NCBI GenBank assembly: GCA_022071945.1
Contig: JAJVIN010000032.1
Coordinates: 1-62,922 of the forward strand
Reading direction: 5' to 3'
DNA from: Thermoanaerobaculia bacterium
GTDB taxonomy: Bacteria > Acidobacteriota > Thermoanaerobaculia > UBA5066
Length of the DNA: 62,922 bases
The notes under the pieces were generated by a model that had not been told where the DNA came from, made no database searches, and saw only the letters and a list, made by a program, of their open reading frames with translations. Every line of letters begins with the position of its first letter. Positions within the stretch are counted from its first letter, which is position 1. The position numbers were made by a program, and so were the translations under genes. This document shows, one piece after another, positions 43,057-53,006 of the stretch.

Positions 43057-45260
43057 GTCTTCGCCTTCTTCGGGGCGGCGGGCCTCAGGATCCGGTCCCC
43101 TTCATTCAGTCCGGAGACGACCTCGGCCTTCTGGCTGTTCCGCCGGCCCACGGTCACGGCGATCGGCGCAAAACCGGGTCCGTACACGACGGGTCCCGAC
43201 TCCGTGACGAAGAGGGCATCCACGGGCACGGTGAGTACCTGCCGGGCCCTCACGACCTCGATGTCGCCGTTGATCCTCATCCCGGGCCGCATCTTTTGGG
43301 TGTCGATCGAGTCGATCGAGGCCTCCAGCCGCACGACCTTCAGGGGGCGGCGGGGAGACTGCCGGCCGACCATCCGGCGGACGAGGGTGACCTTACCCGT
43401 GAACTGCGTATCGGGGTACGCCTCCAGGGAGAGGCGGATCCGTTGCCCTTCCCTCACGAGTCCCGATTCCGACTCGTCGACTTCCGCGCGAACCCCGAGG
43501 CTTGCAAGGCTCGGAACCTCCATGACCTTCTCGGCGAGCCAGCAGGTGTCCCCGACCTTCTTCTTCTCGTCGCGCCAGTTCATCAGGTAGATGACGGTGC
43601 CATCTCTCGGCGCGGACACCGCCATCTTCCGCTTTCCCTCCTCGAGCTGTGCCACCTTCGCCTCGGCCGTGGAGAGACGCCTCCGGTAGATGGAGAGTTC
43701 TCCTTCCGCGATTTTCTGGCGGAGCTGACGCCGGCGCGTCAGGGAGGAAAGCTCGAGGGTCGAAAGCGAAAGGTCGAGCTTTGCCGTGGCGAGCTCGTTG
43801 GCGCCGATCAGCTCCTTCGGGACCTCGACCTTCAGTCCTGCCTTTCGCTTTCGGGCCTCCGCCTCGGCGACACGCAAGGCGAGGTCTTGGTCTTGGAGTT
43901 CGAGGTCCTTCGTCCGTCTCTCGATCTGCTTGCGCGCCGTGGCGGCTTCCGCCCTCTGTTCGCTCAGGCGATCCTCCAGGCCCGTCGTGTCGAAAGCCAG
44001 GATCTTGGTCCCCTTGGTGACTGTCGAGCCTTCGGGGGCCATGAAGGAGATCCGGCTCTCCCACTGATCCGGGACGTTCGGGGGGCCGATCTGCTCCGAT
44101 TCCGTCGCGGCGAGAGTTCCACGAGCCTCGACCGTGATGACGAGGTCCTCGCGGCGAACCTTGTATTCCTCTGGTTCCCCCAGGTCGCGTCGATGCTCGG
44201 CCTCGGAGCTCGCCGCGGAAACCTGGGGAGCGGGCCGGTTCGGCCCGGCCTCGACTCTCACGGACATACCGGGCCGCAGACCGTCGAGATCTCCGGAGTC
44301 GAGCGACAGCCGGACCTTGAATGCCCGTCTTTGGGAATCTGGCGCCGGAGGTTGAGCCAGCGGGGCGATCTCGCGAACCGTAGCCGAGAGAACCCTCGAG
44401 GGAAAGGCATCCGGGACCACCGTTGACGTCATGCCAGGGCGGAGACGTCCGTCGTCGACATCCGGCAGCCAGGCCTGGACCTCCAGACGCGAAAGGTCTG
44501 GGATTCTCGCGACCGTGACGCCCGGCCAGAGGTCGTCCCCGGTCTGGATCTTTCTGGCCTCGCGGAAGTGATCGCCGATGACGAAGAAGCCGTCTCGAGG
44601 GGCCTTCAAGGTCAGCGCCTCGATCGACATCTCCGCCAGCTCGAGGTCCCGGCGTGCCTTCTGAAGCGAGATCTTCTTCACCGAGCGCTCCTCCGAGGAA
44701 GCGAGAAGAAACGCCCTGAGATCCTCTTCGGCCTTGGCGAGCTCGCTCTCCGCCTTCCTGAGCGCGAGCTGCTTTTCCTCGAAGTCGCGCTTGGACCGGA
44801 GCTCCAGCGGGAGGTTCGCCTCCAGACGCGCCTTCTCCCGCGCGATCCGGCGCACCTCGACCGTGAGGGCCTTCTCGTCTCCGTCCGCGCTCGTCTGGTC
44901 CTCGAACTGGATGCTCTCGGTCTCGGCCTGGCTGAGGGCCGCTTTCAGCTGCTCGAGCGTGTTCGTGAAAGAAGAGGAGTCGAACTCCGCGACTTTCTGC
45001 CCGGCCTTGACGGGCGTGCCGTCCGCTTCGATGAAACGAAGCCTCACCAACCACATCGGCGTGAAGGGAACCGTCAGGATCATCGACTGAGCCGCGGTGA
45101 TCTCTCCCGTCAGGAGGATCCCCGCCGGACGGAAGGCAGGGGCGGGAGCCGCCGGAAGGGCCGAGCGTGCCGAGGCCGCCCTCCCGCATCCCCACCCGGC
45201 CAGAAGAGACGCCGAGAGAATCCCCGTAATCAGGAGCGAGCCCGCCCGCCCAGTCATCAT
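43053..45260 (-). CDS. Second, double-length HlyD-type adaptor lipoprotein
   Basis: 735 residues. The N-terminus has a signal with a GWGC lipobox (near 25). Two successive adaptor units appear: a lipoyl/hairpin set around 70-260 and another around 365-610, each with a lipoyl-like strand pair (KAGQKVAEFD and TKGTKILAFD), a long Glu/Arg/Lys helical hairpin (LRSKRDFEEKQLALRKAESE) and a barrel domain. Tandem adaptors in a single chain are uncommon. It is first gene of the adaptor-adaptor-permease operon. Confidence 0.8.
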   Translation of the reverse strand: MMTGRAGSLLITGILSASLLAGWGCGRAASARSALPAAPAPAFRPAGILLTGEITAAQSMILTVPFTPMWLVRLRFIEADGTPVKAGQKVAEFDSSSFTNTLEQLKAALSQAETESIQFEDQTSADGDEKALTVEVRRIAREKARLEANLPLELRSKRDFEEKQLALRKAESELAKAEEDLRAFLLASSEERSVKKISLQKARRDLELAEMSIEALTLKAPRDGFFVIGDHFREARKIQTGDDLWPGVTVARIPDLSRLEVQAWLPDVDDGRLRPGMTSTVVPDAFPSRVLSATVREIAPLAQPPAPDSQRRAFKVRLSLDSGDLDGLRPGMSVRVEAGPNRPAPQVSAASSEAEHRRDLGEPEEYKVRREDLVITVEARGTLAATESEQIGPPNVPDQWESRISFMAPEGSTVTKGTKILAFDTTGLEDRLSEQRAEAATARKQIERRTKDLELQDQDLALRVAEAEARKRKAGLKVEVPKELIGANELATAKLDLSLSTLELSSLTRRRQLRQKIAEGELSIYRRRLSTAEAKVAQLEEGKRKMAVSAPRDGTVIYLMNWRDEKKKVGDTCWLAEKVMEVPSLASLGVRAEVDESESGLVREGQRIRLSLEAYPDTQFTGKVTLVRRMVGRQSPRRPLKVVRLEASIDSIDTQKMRPGMRINGDIEVVRARQVLTVPVDALFVTESGPVVYGPGFAPIAVTVGRRNSQKAEVVSGLNEGDRILRPAAPKKAKT

Positions 45261-45327
45261 GAAGGTTATACGGGAGAAGGGCCCGCGATGTCTCGGGAGA
45301 GCCCGGGACCGTCCGCTGGGTCGGGGT

Positions 45328-45762
45328 CTACGAACCGGCGAAGGGGTTTCGCACGGTCACGTTTTCCAGCACCTGGCCGTCCTGCAGGTCCTCCGTCCAG
45401 AGCGTCTCGCAGTGGAGCCTTCGGGCACTCTGCAACACGAGGGAGTCCCAGAACGAGAGCCGGAAGCGGGTGGAAAGGTCGATCGCGGAGAGGAGATCCG
45501 TGCGGTCGGGACAGTGGAGGTGCCAGTGTGAGAGCTGATCGACGAGGACGCGAGCCTCCTCTATGGGGAGCGGTGCGGGCACTTTGCGAGTGATGGTCAC
45601 GAAGAATTCCTGGAGAACCTGGAGACTCGTCGACGCCTCTCGTGATTCTGCCAATGAGGCGATGAGCTCCTTTGCCCGTGACCGCTTCGCGCCGGCGGAG
45701 ACGTCGAACGCGTACACCAGGACGTTCGTATCCAGAAACTGCCGGTGGGCGTCACCGGGCAT
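45328..45762 (-). CDS. vapC: PIN-domain ribonuclease toxin, VapC-like
   Basis: 144 residues. PIN-domain acidic residues are visible: Asp in FLDTNVLVYAFD, Glu in LQEFFVTITRK, Asp in LLSAIDLS and Asp in FWDSLVLQSARR. VapC toxins cleave tRNA or rRNA. It overlaps the antitoxin gene by 11 bases, the typical arrangement. Chromosomal VapBC pairs contribute to stress responses or stabilise the locus. Confidence 0.85.
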   Translation of the reverse strand: MPGDAHRQFLDTNVLVYAFDVSAGAKRSRAKELIASLAESREASTSLQVLQEFFVTITRKVPAPLPIEEARVLVDQLSHWHLHCPDRTDLLSAIDLSTRFRLSFWDSLVLQSARRLHCETLWTEDLQDGQVLENVTVRNPFAGS

Positions 45763-46009
45763 GCAGGTCGTCCCGGCTCCAGCCGATCGTCCCCCCGGTT
45801 CCCAGGTCGCGCGCCCTCTCCAAGCTCAGAACCAGCCCGTCCATGGCCCTCCGATACGCATCGTCTCGCTCGACCTCTTTCGCCATGAGGGAGGTCAGGA
45901 GCGCGGAGACCGATGTGCCTCGCTCCGCTGCCAGGACCTTCACCTTCCGCAGAAGGTTCTTGGACAGGGCCAGTGTGATGTTCTGGTTGGCATCCGCGTC
46001 CGGCTTCAC
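45752..46009 (-). CDS. vapB: VapB-like ribbon-helix-helix antitoxin
   Basis: 85 residues. The N-terminal half reads as a ribbon-helix-helix: NITLALSKNLLRKVKVLAAE followed by RGTSVSALLTSLMAKEVERD, matching the beta-strand plus two helices of CopG/VapB antitoxins. The C-terminal tail (RARDLGTGGTIGWSRDDLH) would wrap the toxin. It precedes and overlaps vapC, and likely autoregulates the promoter in 46010-46068. Confidence 0.75.
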   Translation of the reverse strand: MKPDADANQNITLALSKNLLRKVKVLAAERGTSVSALLTSLMAKEVERDDAYRRAMDGLVLSLERARDLGTGGTIGWSRDDLHAR

Positions 46010-46068
46010 GAGTTGTAGTGTAGCACGAGAATACGTGGAACCAGCGTTGAAATCTCCGAAACGCTCTC

Positions 46069-47919
46069 CTACCGGGGCGTCACCGTGAAGGTGCAGTCGG
46101 CTTTTCCGCCCTCGGGGACGGCGCAGAACTCGCCTGGCCGGGCCTGGAAGCTGTCAGGGAAGAAAACGTGGAAGAGGTACCGGCCGGCGGACGGAACCCG
46201 CGTGGAAAAGCGACCCGACTCGTCAACGCGGAATTCCGAGATCCAGCGGTCGTCTTCTGTCGCCAGGACACCCCAGATCGGGGATGTCGATCCGGGGTCC
46301 CGGCGGATGTCGCCCGCGACCGGGAAACCCTCGCAACGGAAGGCGACAGAAGCCGTCAGCCCGTCCTCTACCAAGAGCCGCGTGTTCGAGGTCAGCGAGG
46401 CCGAGGCAAAGGCGAAGAACCCCGACCCTCCCTTGATGGTCCACTGGATTCCGACGTGGTGCTCGCCGGGTGATACGTTGCCGAGCTCGAACTCCCCCTT
46501 TCCGTTGGGGTCGAGCTGCGTCTGGAGAGTCGGGGCACCCACGGGCTGGACCCGGATGCCTAGTTCCGCGAGCTCGGCCGGGTTGCCGCAGACTCGGATC
46601 TTCAACGTTCCGCCGTGAGTCAGGAGGACGCGGGCCTCGGACGATTCCTTCGACACAGGAACCCTCTGCCTCGCGTATCCGGGGTTGGACGCCAGAAGAG
46701 TGACGTCGGCGTTAGGGACCGAGCCCAAGCTGAAGCGGCCGTCCTCGCCCGTCAGGGTAGAAGCCGTGGTCTCGGGAACCGATACCGACGCTCCATGAAG
46801 AGCTTGCCCTGTTTTCGCGTCCAGGACGACACCGGTGATGGTCCGGCCCCTGGCGAGCACGACGTCACCCAGATCGAGGATCTCCTTGTCCGGGGACACA
46901 GGGACAGCGACCTGCCGGATCAAGTAACCCTGTGAGGAGAAGCGAAGTGTCAGATCTCCCGGTGAACTGCGAAACAGCTCGAAAGCTCCATCGGTTCCCG
47001 GGGGTTGAACGGTCGCCGAGGAGTTGGACCGGTTGTCCCGATACCGGGCCCAGATCTGAACACCCGGAATCGGGTCGTTCTTCTCGTTGACCACCTTGCC
47101 CCGAATCAACTGGGCTCTCTCGAGAGTGATGTCGAACCCGCCTTCGCCTGACCAGGTACCGGTCGTCGTGACGAACCCCTTTGCCGACGCCGTGAATCTA
47201 AGCGTTGCGATCGGCAGGCCTACGAATGTGAACTCTCCCGAACTCGAGGTCTCGGCCTTCCAGCCTGACTGCTGAACGCTGACGCGAGACGGATCGGAGA
47301 GCCGGACTTGGGCCCCTTGGATCGGCGCGCCGGCGGTGTCCCTGACGAAGCCGCGAACGATCAGGCCCCCACGGACTTCATGGGTTCCCACATGGTGCGA
47401 CGTGGGCTCCTTCACCGTGACCCTCACGGCCTCGGAGGCGATCTGCGGCCCTTCCCAGCCGAGCCAGTAATCGCCCACCGGGACGTCCTCGAAGGTCACC
47501 GCCTTTGCCTCCGGTGCCTTTGGCAGCAAAGCCTTCTTGGTCTCGAGGCTCTTCCCCCTGCGGCCGCCCTCGTCCCGGGAAAGCGAAATCTCGGCCAGCC
47601 ACTCCTGGTTCTTTTCCGACGAGACGAGGGCCGCGGAGACGGAGCCCAGGGCCTTCAGCTTGACCGTCTGTTCTCCAGCGACGATGCGCGTTTCCAGAGT
47701 GGCGAACCCGGGCGCCGTGATCCGAACGAGAATGTCTGTCCCCGAAATCGGGATGGGGCGTGCGGTGAGGGGCGTACAGCCACCCTCCGTGACGGCGCAT
47801 ACCGAGGCCTTCACCGTCCGCCCGAGGCGGTCGGTCACCTCGAGCTCGGCCGCTCCCTCGGCGTGGAGAATCCCGGGCAACCAAAGGGAGGCAAGGAGCA
47901 GGAACGCAAGGCGCTTCAT
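46069..47919 (-). CDS. Secreted multi-domain protein with carboxypeptidase-regulatory-like repeats
   Basis: 616 residues from ATG at 47919; a start 15 codons upstream (47964) would run into the previous gene's stop. Sec signal peptide MKRLAFLLLASLWLPGILHA. The body is a chain of about five CarboxypepD_reg/Cna-B-type beta-sandwich domains, each marked by segments such as IVRGFVRDTAGAPIQGAQVR, IRGKVVNEKNDPIPGVQIW and ITGVVLDAKTGQALHGASV. No peptidase catalytic motif. It probably acts at the cell surface as a structural or adhesion protein. It follows a membrane glycosyltransferase gene. Confidence 0.8.
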   Translation of the reverse strand: MKRLAFLLLASLWLPGILHAEGAAELEVTDRLGRTVKASVCAVTEGGCTPLTARPIPISGTDILVRITAPGFATLETRIVAGEQTVKLKALGSVSAALVSSEKNQEWLAEISLSRDEGGRRGKSLETKKALLPKAPEAKAVTFEDVPVGDYWLGWEGPQIASEAVRVTVKEPTSHHVGTHEVRGGLIVRGFVRDTAGAPIQGAQVRLSDPSRVSVQQSGWKAETSSSGEFTFVGLPIATLRFTASAKGFVTTTGTWSGEGGFDITLERAQLIRGKVVNEKNDPIPGVQIWARYRDNRSNSSATVQPPGTDGAFELFRSSPGDLTLRFSSQGYLIRQVAVPVSPDKEILDLGDVVLARGRTITGVVLDAKTGQALHGASVSVPETTASTLTGEDGRFSLGSVPNADVTLLASNPGYARQRVPVSKESSEARVLLTHGGTLKIRVCGNPAELAELGIRVQPVGAPTLQTQLDPNGKGEFELGNVSPGEHHVGIQWTIKGGSGFFAFASASLTSNTRLLVEDGLTASVAFRCEGFPVAGDIRRDPGSTSPIWGVLATEDDRWISEFRVDESGRFSTRVPSAGRYLFHVFFPDSFQARPGEFCAVPEGGKADCTFTVTPR

Positions 47920-47960
47920 CGGGATCTTTCCCTGGCGGGGGCTCGGAGGGAGCAGGATGT

Positions 47961-49487
47961 TCATGGGCGCGGTTGTGTGGGAGGAGAGGGTGCCGGCGAA
48001 GGGGCCTCGGCCCGAGTGAGATAGAGCGTCTCCGAAGTCCAGCCAGACGACAGGGGCCAGCTCTTGATGATCCCGTATCCGGGATCCCTCGCCGAGAGCC
48101 AGAACTGGATGTCCGGAGCGGGCGGCACGGGGAGCCAGTAGAAGTTGAGCCACGCGATCTGGCCCCTGACGTTCTTTTGCTTGACGAGCTCGTAGACGCG
48201 GGCCGCGCCCAGGTAGGGGTCGCTGAAGACGTCGGAGAGCCGGTGCCGGGTACAGTGAGCCAGAGCTCCGACCTCTCCTTCCATTCCGATGACGGCGCCG
48301 GGCGGGAGGTGCGAGTCGAGCCAGTGGCCGATCCGCCTGTACTCCCTTGCGTCCGTCCAGTTCGAGTGGAGGGGCGGCAAGAGAAGAGCTCCGCCCCTGA
48401 GGAAGTACGGCGCGAAAAGAGCGAGCTGGAGCAGCAGGGGAAGAGCCAGAGGGAGCGGACCGCCTCCACCCTCCAGCCTGTGTGCGAGCGATGAGAGGAC
48501 GGCCGCGCCACAAAGAGTCAGTCCCGCCACCGCCGGCACGTAGTACCAGTGGTAGGGGGCGACCTTCAGCGCCGTATAGGCGGCCGCGTGCGCCGTGCTG
48601 AATGAAAGCAGGAGGAGGACCAGCTGCCTCGGCTGAGTACGCCAGGTGAGGGGAAGACCGATCGCCAGCGCCGGAACGAGGAGCGCCGCCGTGAAGGACC
48701 ACGGGTACCGGGAGAAGTAGTCGGCGAGGCCCCAGAGGTAGTCCGATCTCCCCCAGGGAGCGTCCTTTTTTATGACAAAGGTGAGAGGGACGAGGGAACC
48801 GAGCTCGAGCCACGAGAACCAGAGCCAGGGGATGAGTGTCGCCGCGTAAATCCCCCCCACGGTCCCCGCCGTTCGCACCCGGCGGTCGACGCCGAGAAAC
48901 CCCGTGAGAAGAAAGAGGAGAACCAGGCCGGTGAGCAAGACACCGTCCGGACGGGCCAGGGTCAGAAGGGCCATAGCCACGCCTGCCAGTCTCCAGCGCC
49001 GTTCGAAGACCAGGAGGATCGAGGAGAAGAGGAGCGTGACGAAGAGGAGAGATTCAAGGCCAATCGTGGAAAGGAGGAGGGGAGACGCGGCAAGCGAAAC
49101 GAAGGCCGTCAGGGCGAAGACGCCGGGGGCCGGAAAGCTCTGGCTCATTCGCCAGAGGATCCTGGAGACGGCCATGAGGAGGAGGGCTGCCAGGAGGAGC
49201 GCCGCATTCTCCGGCCCCGGGACGATGAACGAGAGGGCCGTCAGGAGCATGACGTTGAGGGGCGAGGTGGCCGTGTTCGTCGTCAGCTCCGGGTAAAAGC
49301 CCCACGTTCCCGCCTCCAGGAGGCTGTTCACATAGCGAAAGGTGATGTAGGCGTCGTCGATGAAGCGGTCCCCGAGAGCCATCAGCAAGAGACAAGAGGC
49401 GACCGCCGGCAGGACGATCGTCTCGAAGACTCTCGCGGTGGACTTGCCGGGGACCTTCCCGGGCGCCTGGCCTCCCGCTGCCTCCAA
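47961..49487 (-). CDS. Multi-pass membrane protein, GT-C glycosyltransferase-like
   Basis: 508 residues if started at the TTG at 49487, which is preceded by a strong GGAAGGAGG site; an ATG at 49595 would overlap the acyltransferase gene by 77 bases. An N-terminal helix leads to the loop DRFIDDAYITFRYVNSLLE, whose DD pair sits where GT-C enzymes keep their catalytic acidic residue. About ten hydrophobic helices and a C-terminal periplasmic region follow. GT-C enzymes transfer sugars from polyprenyl-phosphate donors. The acceptor is unknown. Confidence 0.7.
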   Translation of the reverse strand: MEAAGGQAPGKVPGKSTARVFETIVLPAVASCLLLMALGDRFIDDAYITFRYVNSLLEAGTWGFYPELTTNTATSPLNVMLLTALSFIVPGPENAALLLAALLLMAVSRILWRMSQSFPAPGVFALTAFVSLAASPLLLSTIGLESLLFVTLLFSSILLVFERRWRLAGVAMALLTLARPDGVLLTGLVLLFLLTGFLGVDRRVRTAGTVGGIYAATLIPWLWFSWLELGSLVPLTFVIKKDAPWGRSDYLWGLADYFSRYPWSFTAALLVPALAIGLPLTWRTQPRQLVLLLLSFSTAHAAAYTALKVAPYHWYYVPAVAGLTLCGAAVLSSLAHRLEGGGGPLPLALPLLLQLALFAPYFLRGGALLLPPLHSNWTDAREYRRIGHWLDSHLPPGAVIGMEGEVGALAHCTRHRLSDVFSDPYLGAARVYELVKQKNVRGQIAWLNFYWLPVPPAPDIQFWLSARDPGYGIIKSWPLSSGWTSETLYLTRAEAPSPAPSPPTQPRP

Positions 49488-49518
49488 AGCTCGCTCCTCC
49501 TTCCCCGCGTCGAGACGC

Positions 49519-50253
49519 TCAGGGTTTCTCGAGGATGAGGCCGCCGATGAGTTCGATGAGTTTTCTCCCCTCTTCCTTGTTGAACGGCTCGTCATAGAAC
49601 CTCGCGAGGTCGAGGGGCGGCAGGAACTCCATCGTCGCCGTCTTGCCGACGCGGCCGGGAATCTGTCCCTTCAAGAGGAGGTCCCGGAACCCGCGAATCC
49701 GCATGGGGACGACCGTGGCCTGGGCGCGATGAAGGAGCTGGGCGATGCCGGGCCGGATCGGTGCATCGACTTTCGTCGTGCCGGTCGGGAAGTGGAGGAG
49801 CCAGCCTTCCTTGATGGCCTGCTCGACCTTCGAGACGCCCTCGAGGTCGACGGGCCGCTTGATGTCGACTCCGCCCTCCCTGAAGCTGCGGCGGAACGTG
49901 ACACCCCCCGCGAGAGTCAGGATCTCGGTGACCAGGTTCTTCTTCATCGTCTCCGTGGCGGCCGAAAACCGGATGAAGGGGTCCTCGAGCGGCAACCCCA
50001 TCCTCATGTAGACGAGGTCATAGAGCGCGATCGCCTCGGTGAAGTAGGTCTGGTGGTTCGAGAGGAAGATGACGTTCTTCCGGGGGAGCGCGAGAAGGAG
50101 TTCCTGGTTCTTGATCTCGACCGTGTTCAGGACGCGGAAGTACGGGAACGTCAGCCCGTAGCCGACGAACCGGATGAGGTTCCTCCTCAGGAACCGCTCG
50201 GAACCGGTCATGAGGGGTTCGGGTGAAGCCGAAGCTGCCTCCGTCATCATCAA
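49519..50253 (-). CDS. PlsC-like acyltransferase with altered active-site motifs
   Basis: 244 residues. It has the PlsC fold layout, but the catalytic NHx4D motif reads NHQTYFTE: the His is present while the Asp position is Thr with Glu next to it. The substrate motif FPEGTR reads FPTGTT. The remaining family blocks (VPMRIRGFRDLL) are recognisable. It may act on a non-glycerophosphate acceptor or be weakly active. It belongs to a leftward series with DinB and FAH-family genes upstream and the GT-C gene downstream. Confidence 0.7.
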   Translation of the reverse strand: MMMTEAASASPEPLMTGSERFLRRNLIRFVGYGLTFPYFRVLNTVEIKNQELLLALPRKNVIFLSNHQTYFTEAIALYDLVYMRMGLPLEDPFIRFSAATETMKKNLVTEILTLAGGVTFRRSFREGGVDIKRPVDLEGVSKVEQAIKEGWLLHFPTGTTKVDAPIRPGIAQLLHRAQATVVPMRIRGFRDLLLKGQIPGRVGKTATMEFLPPLDLARFYDEPFNKEEGRKLIELIGGLILEKP

Positions 50254-50263
50254 TCAGGCCCCC

Positions 50264-50764
50264 TCACTTCGCGGCGAGAAGCTCGATTCCCCACAGAACC
50301 ATGTCCGTCTGCAGCGGTTGGCCCCCGAGACGCCGGAGCATCGACGAGATCTGGCCCCGGTGGTAGCTGCCGTGGTTGACGACATGGCGGACGACGACCC
50401 AGAGCGGAGCGGACTTCTCCTCGAGCTTGAGGTTCTTCCAGGTGAACGGAGCGCTCAGCTCCTCCGGGGTGAAGCGCGCGACGGCCGCTTCCAGGCGGTC
50501 CTGGGAGTCTCGGAGGAGAGCCTCTGCGCTGGCGAAGGTGGGGAGCTCCGCAACCGTCGGGAGGCGGGTGGCGTCTTGTCTGGAGAACCGGACGGCCCAG
50601 GCCTCCGAGGCTCCCGCCAGGTGGACGAGTGTGGCCCTCAAGGAAGGCCAGCCTCCGCCCATCTCCTTCGTGTAGTCATCCTCGGAGAGGGGGCGCAGGG
50701 CGTTCAGCACCCGTTCGTTGGCCCAGCGGTTGTACGCGTAGAGAGAGATGATCTCGTCCTTCAT
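50264..50764 (-). CDS. DinB-family protein
   Basis: 166 residues from ATG at 50764, overlapping the FAH-family stop by 4 bases. A four-helix bundle with candidate metal ligands of the DinB type: His in LRATLVHLAGASE, and the pair in VVRHVVNHGSYHRGQIS, giving three His. Members include metal-dependent thiol transferases and proteins of unknown role. Start YNRWANERVLNALR matches the family N-terminus well. Confidence 0.85.
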   Translation of the reverse strand: MKDEIISLYAYNRWANERVLNALRPLSEDDYTKEMGGGWPSLRATLVHLAGASEAWAVRFSRQDATRLPTVAELPTFASAEALLRDSQDRLEAAVARFTPEELSAPFTWKNLKLEEKSAPLWVVVRHVVNHGSYHRGQISSMLRRLGGQPLQTDMVLWGIELLAAK

Positions 50765-51723
50765 TTCGTTGGGTCCTCCACGATCCGGTGAGTGAGGGTT
50801 CCGAGGCCGTCGATTTCGAGGGTGATGGTGTCGCCCGGCCGGAGCCACTGGTTGTCGGTGATCTTGGAGCCATTGAGCTCGAGAAAGCAGCCGGTTCCCA
50901 CGGTTCCCGAGCCGATGACTTCGCCGGGTTCGAGAACCACGCCATCCGCTGCCCGCTGGATGATCTCGGCGAAAGTCCAGTCCATCTGGCTGGCGTCGCC
51001 CTCGCTGACCTTCGTGCCGTTGACGTGAGCCGTCATCTTCGCGGTGAGGACGTTCCCCTTCGGCGACGGCATGAGGCGGGGGGCGAGCTCGTCCCGGGTG
51101 ACGAGCCAGGGGCCCAGGGCGGTCGCGAAGTCCTTGCCCTTGGCGGGACCGAGGTTCAGTTTCATCTCCTCCATCTGGAGCGCGCGGGCCGAGAAGTCGT
51201 TCATGATGCCGTACCCGGCAATGGCGGCGTCGGCCTCCTCGAGGGTGGGGTTGGTGATCCTCCTGCCGATGACGGCGAAGAGCTCGAGTTCGAAGTCGAG
51301 CTTCTCGAGGCGGCGGCTGCCGACTCGAAGGTCTCCCGGTCCGATGATGGCCATGTGGTTGGTGAAGTAGAAGACGGGGAACTGGTCGAACTCGGGGATC
51401 ATTCCGAGGCCCCGGTTCCTGCGTGCGGTCTCGACGTGCTGGCGAAAGGCGTAGCCGTCCCGGACCGAGACCGGGCGCGGGAGGGGAGCGAGGAGCTCCA
51501 GGCCGGCCTCGTCCGCAAACACGCTCTCTGGGAGATCTTCGGCGGCCGAGACGAGGCCGCGGAGGGCGGCCATGCGGGCGGGGCCGCCCCGGAGGATTTC
51601 GAGGACGGATGTCCCCTCGTAGCGGGGTTCGGCCTTCGCGAAGTCGAGGATGCGACCGCCGGGGAGAACGGCCCCCGCTCTCTCGGTCCCGGACGGGAGG
51701 TGTCGGAACGTGACGAGTTTCAT
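50761..51723 (-). CDS. Fumarylacetoacetate-hydrolase-family protein
   Basis: 320 residues. The C-terminal FAH fold carries the metal ligands: Glu residues in [10 protein letters not shown] and Asp in [11 protein letters not shown]. The His in [12 protein letters not shown] matches the catalytic His. The end [13 protein letters not shown] with WLRPGD is typical. The family includes hydrolases, decarboxylases and isomerases of aromatic or amino-acid catabolism; the substrate is unknown. It diverges from sucC across a 115-base gap that should contain both promoters. Confidence 0.88.
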   Translation of the reverse strand: MKLVTFRHLPSGTERAGAVLPGGRILDFAKAEPRYEGTSVLEILRGGPARMAALRGLVSAAEDLPESVFADEAGLELLAPLPRPVSVRDGYAFRQHVETARRNRGLGMIPEFDQFPVFYFTNHMAIIGPGDLRVGSRRLEKLDFELELFAVIGRRITNPTLEEADAAIAGYGIMNDFSARALQMEEMKLNLGPAKGKDFATALGPWLVTRDELAPRLMPSPKGNVLTAKMTAHVNGTKVSEGDASQMDWTFAEIIQRAADGVVLEPGEVIGSGTVGTGCFLELNGSKITDNQWLRPGDTITLEIDGLGTLTHRIVEDPTK

Positions 51724-51838
51724 CGCGGCCGTTTATACGACAAATCCTGGTAACCTCCCGGCTACGTCTGCCCCGGCCTCCTCGGCCGGGACTCTCGCGA
51801 AATCACTCTCACCCGAGAGCCGAAGAGGTGTCCTTCCG

Positions 51839-53005
51839 ATGAAAGTCCATGAGTACCAGGCGAAGGAGGTCCTCCGTCAATTCGGTGTGACGACTCCACG
51901 CGGAAAAGTCACCAGTGATCCCGAGGAAGCGCGCGCCATCGCGCAGGAGCTCGGGGGCCGTGCCGTCGTCAAGGCGCAGATTCATGCCGGAGGCCGCGGC
52001 AAGGGCGGCGGCGTGAAGCTCGCCAAGACTCCCGACGAGGCGGTGGAGCACGCGAGGAAGATCCTCGGAATGAACCTCGTGACGCACCAGACGGGGCCCG
52101 AAGGGCGGATCGTCAAGAAGATCCTCATCGAGGAGGCTCTCGACATCGCTCGCGAGCTGTACATCGGGGTGGTGCTCGACCGCGCGATCGGAAAGCCCGT
52201 CATGATGGTCTCCAAGCAAGGGGGCATGGAGATCGAGGTCGTCGCGGCCAACGATCCCTCCGCGATCGTCAAGGAACCGTTTGACCCCGCCTGGGGACTC
52301 GAGGGGTTCCAGGCGCGCAAGCTCGCTTACGCGCTCGATCTTTCGGGCGACACGCACAAGAAAGCCGTGAAGTTCCTTCAGGCCCTCGCGAAGGCCTACG
52401 TGGAGACGGATGCCTCGCTGGCCGAGATCAACCCGCTTCTCATCACGGGCCAGGGGGACGTCCTCGCTCTGGACGCGAAGATGAACTTCGACGACAACGG
52501 CCTCTTCCGCCACCCGGCGATTCAGGCCTACCGAGACCTCGACGAGGAAGACCCGCTCGAGGTGGAGGCTTCCAAGTTCGGTCTGAACTACATCAAGCTC
52601 GACGGTAACGTCGGCTGCATGGTGAACGGCGCGGGCCTGGCGATGGCTACCATGGACATCATCCAGTACGTCGGCGGGCAGCCCGCCAACTTCCTGGATG
52701 TCGGGGGCGGGGCCAACGAGGAGCAGGTCAAGAACGCGATGCGCATCATCCTCTCCGACAAGAACGTCAAGGCGGTGCTCATCAACATCTTCGGCGGCAT
52801 CATGAGGTGCGACATCATCGCCAACGGTGTCGTCAACGCCGTCAAGGAGATCGGGATCACGGTCCCCGTCGTCGTCCGGCTCGAGGGGACGAACGTCGAG
52901 GAGGGCAAGGAGATCCTGAGGCACTCGGGACTCGCGGTCATCCCGGCCGACGGGATGAAGGACGCCGCGGAGAAGGTCATCGCGGCTGTGGGAAAGGCGG
53001 CTTGA
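51839..53005 (+). CDS. sucC: Succinyl-CoA ligase beta subunit
   Basis: 388 residues from ATG at 51839 ([17 protein letters not shown]). An ATP-grasp domain at about 1-235 contains [15 protein letters not shown] and AEINPLL, then the CoA-ligase domain with [13 protein letters not shown] and [14 protein letters not shown]. It converts succinyl-CoA to succinate with NTP formation in the TCA cycle. One base separates it from sucD. The length is standard. Confidence 0.97.
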   Translation: MKVHEYQAKEVLRQFGVTTPRGKVTSDPEEARAIAQELGGRAVVKAQIHAGGRGKGGGVKLAKTPDEAVEHARKILGMNLVTHQTGPEGRIVKKILIEEALDIARELYIGVVLDRAIGKPVMMVSKQGGMEIEVVAANDPSAIVKEPFDPAWGLEGFQARKLAYALDLSGDTHKKAVKFLQALAKAYVETDASLAEINPLLITGQGDVLALDAKMNFDDNGLFRHPAIQAYRDLDEEDPLEVEASKFGLNYIKLDGNVGCMVNGAGLAMATMDIIQYVGGQPANFLDVGGGANEEQVKNAMRIILSDKNVKAVLINIFGGIMRCDIIANGVVNAVKEIGITVPVVVRLEGTNVEEGKEILRHSGLAVIPADGMKDAAEKVIAAVGKAA

Positions 53006-53006
53006 G

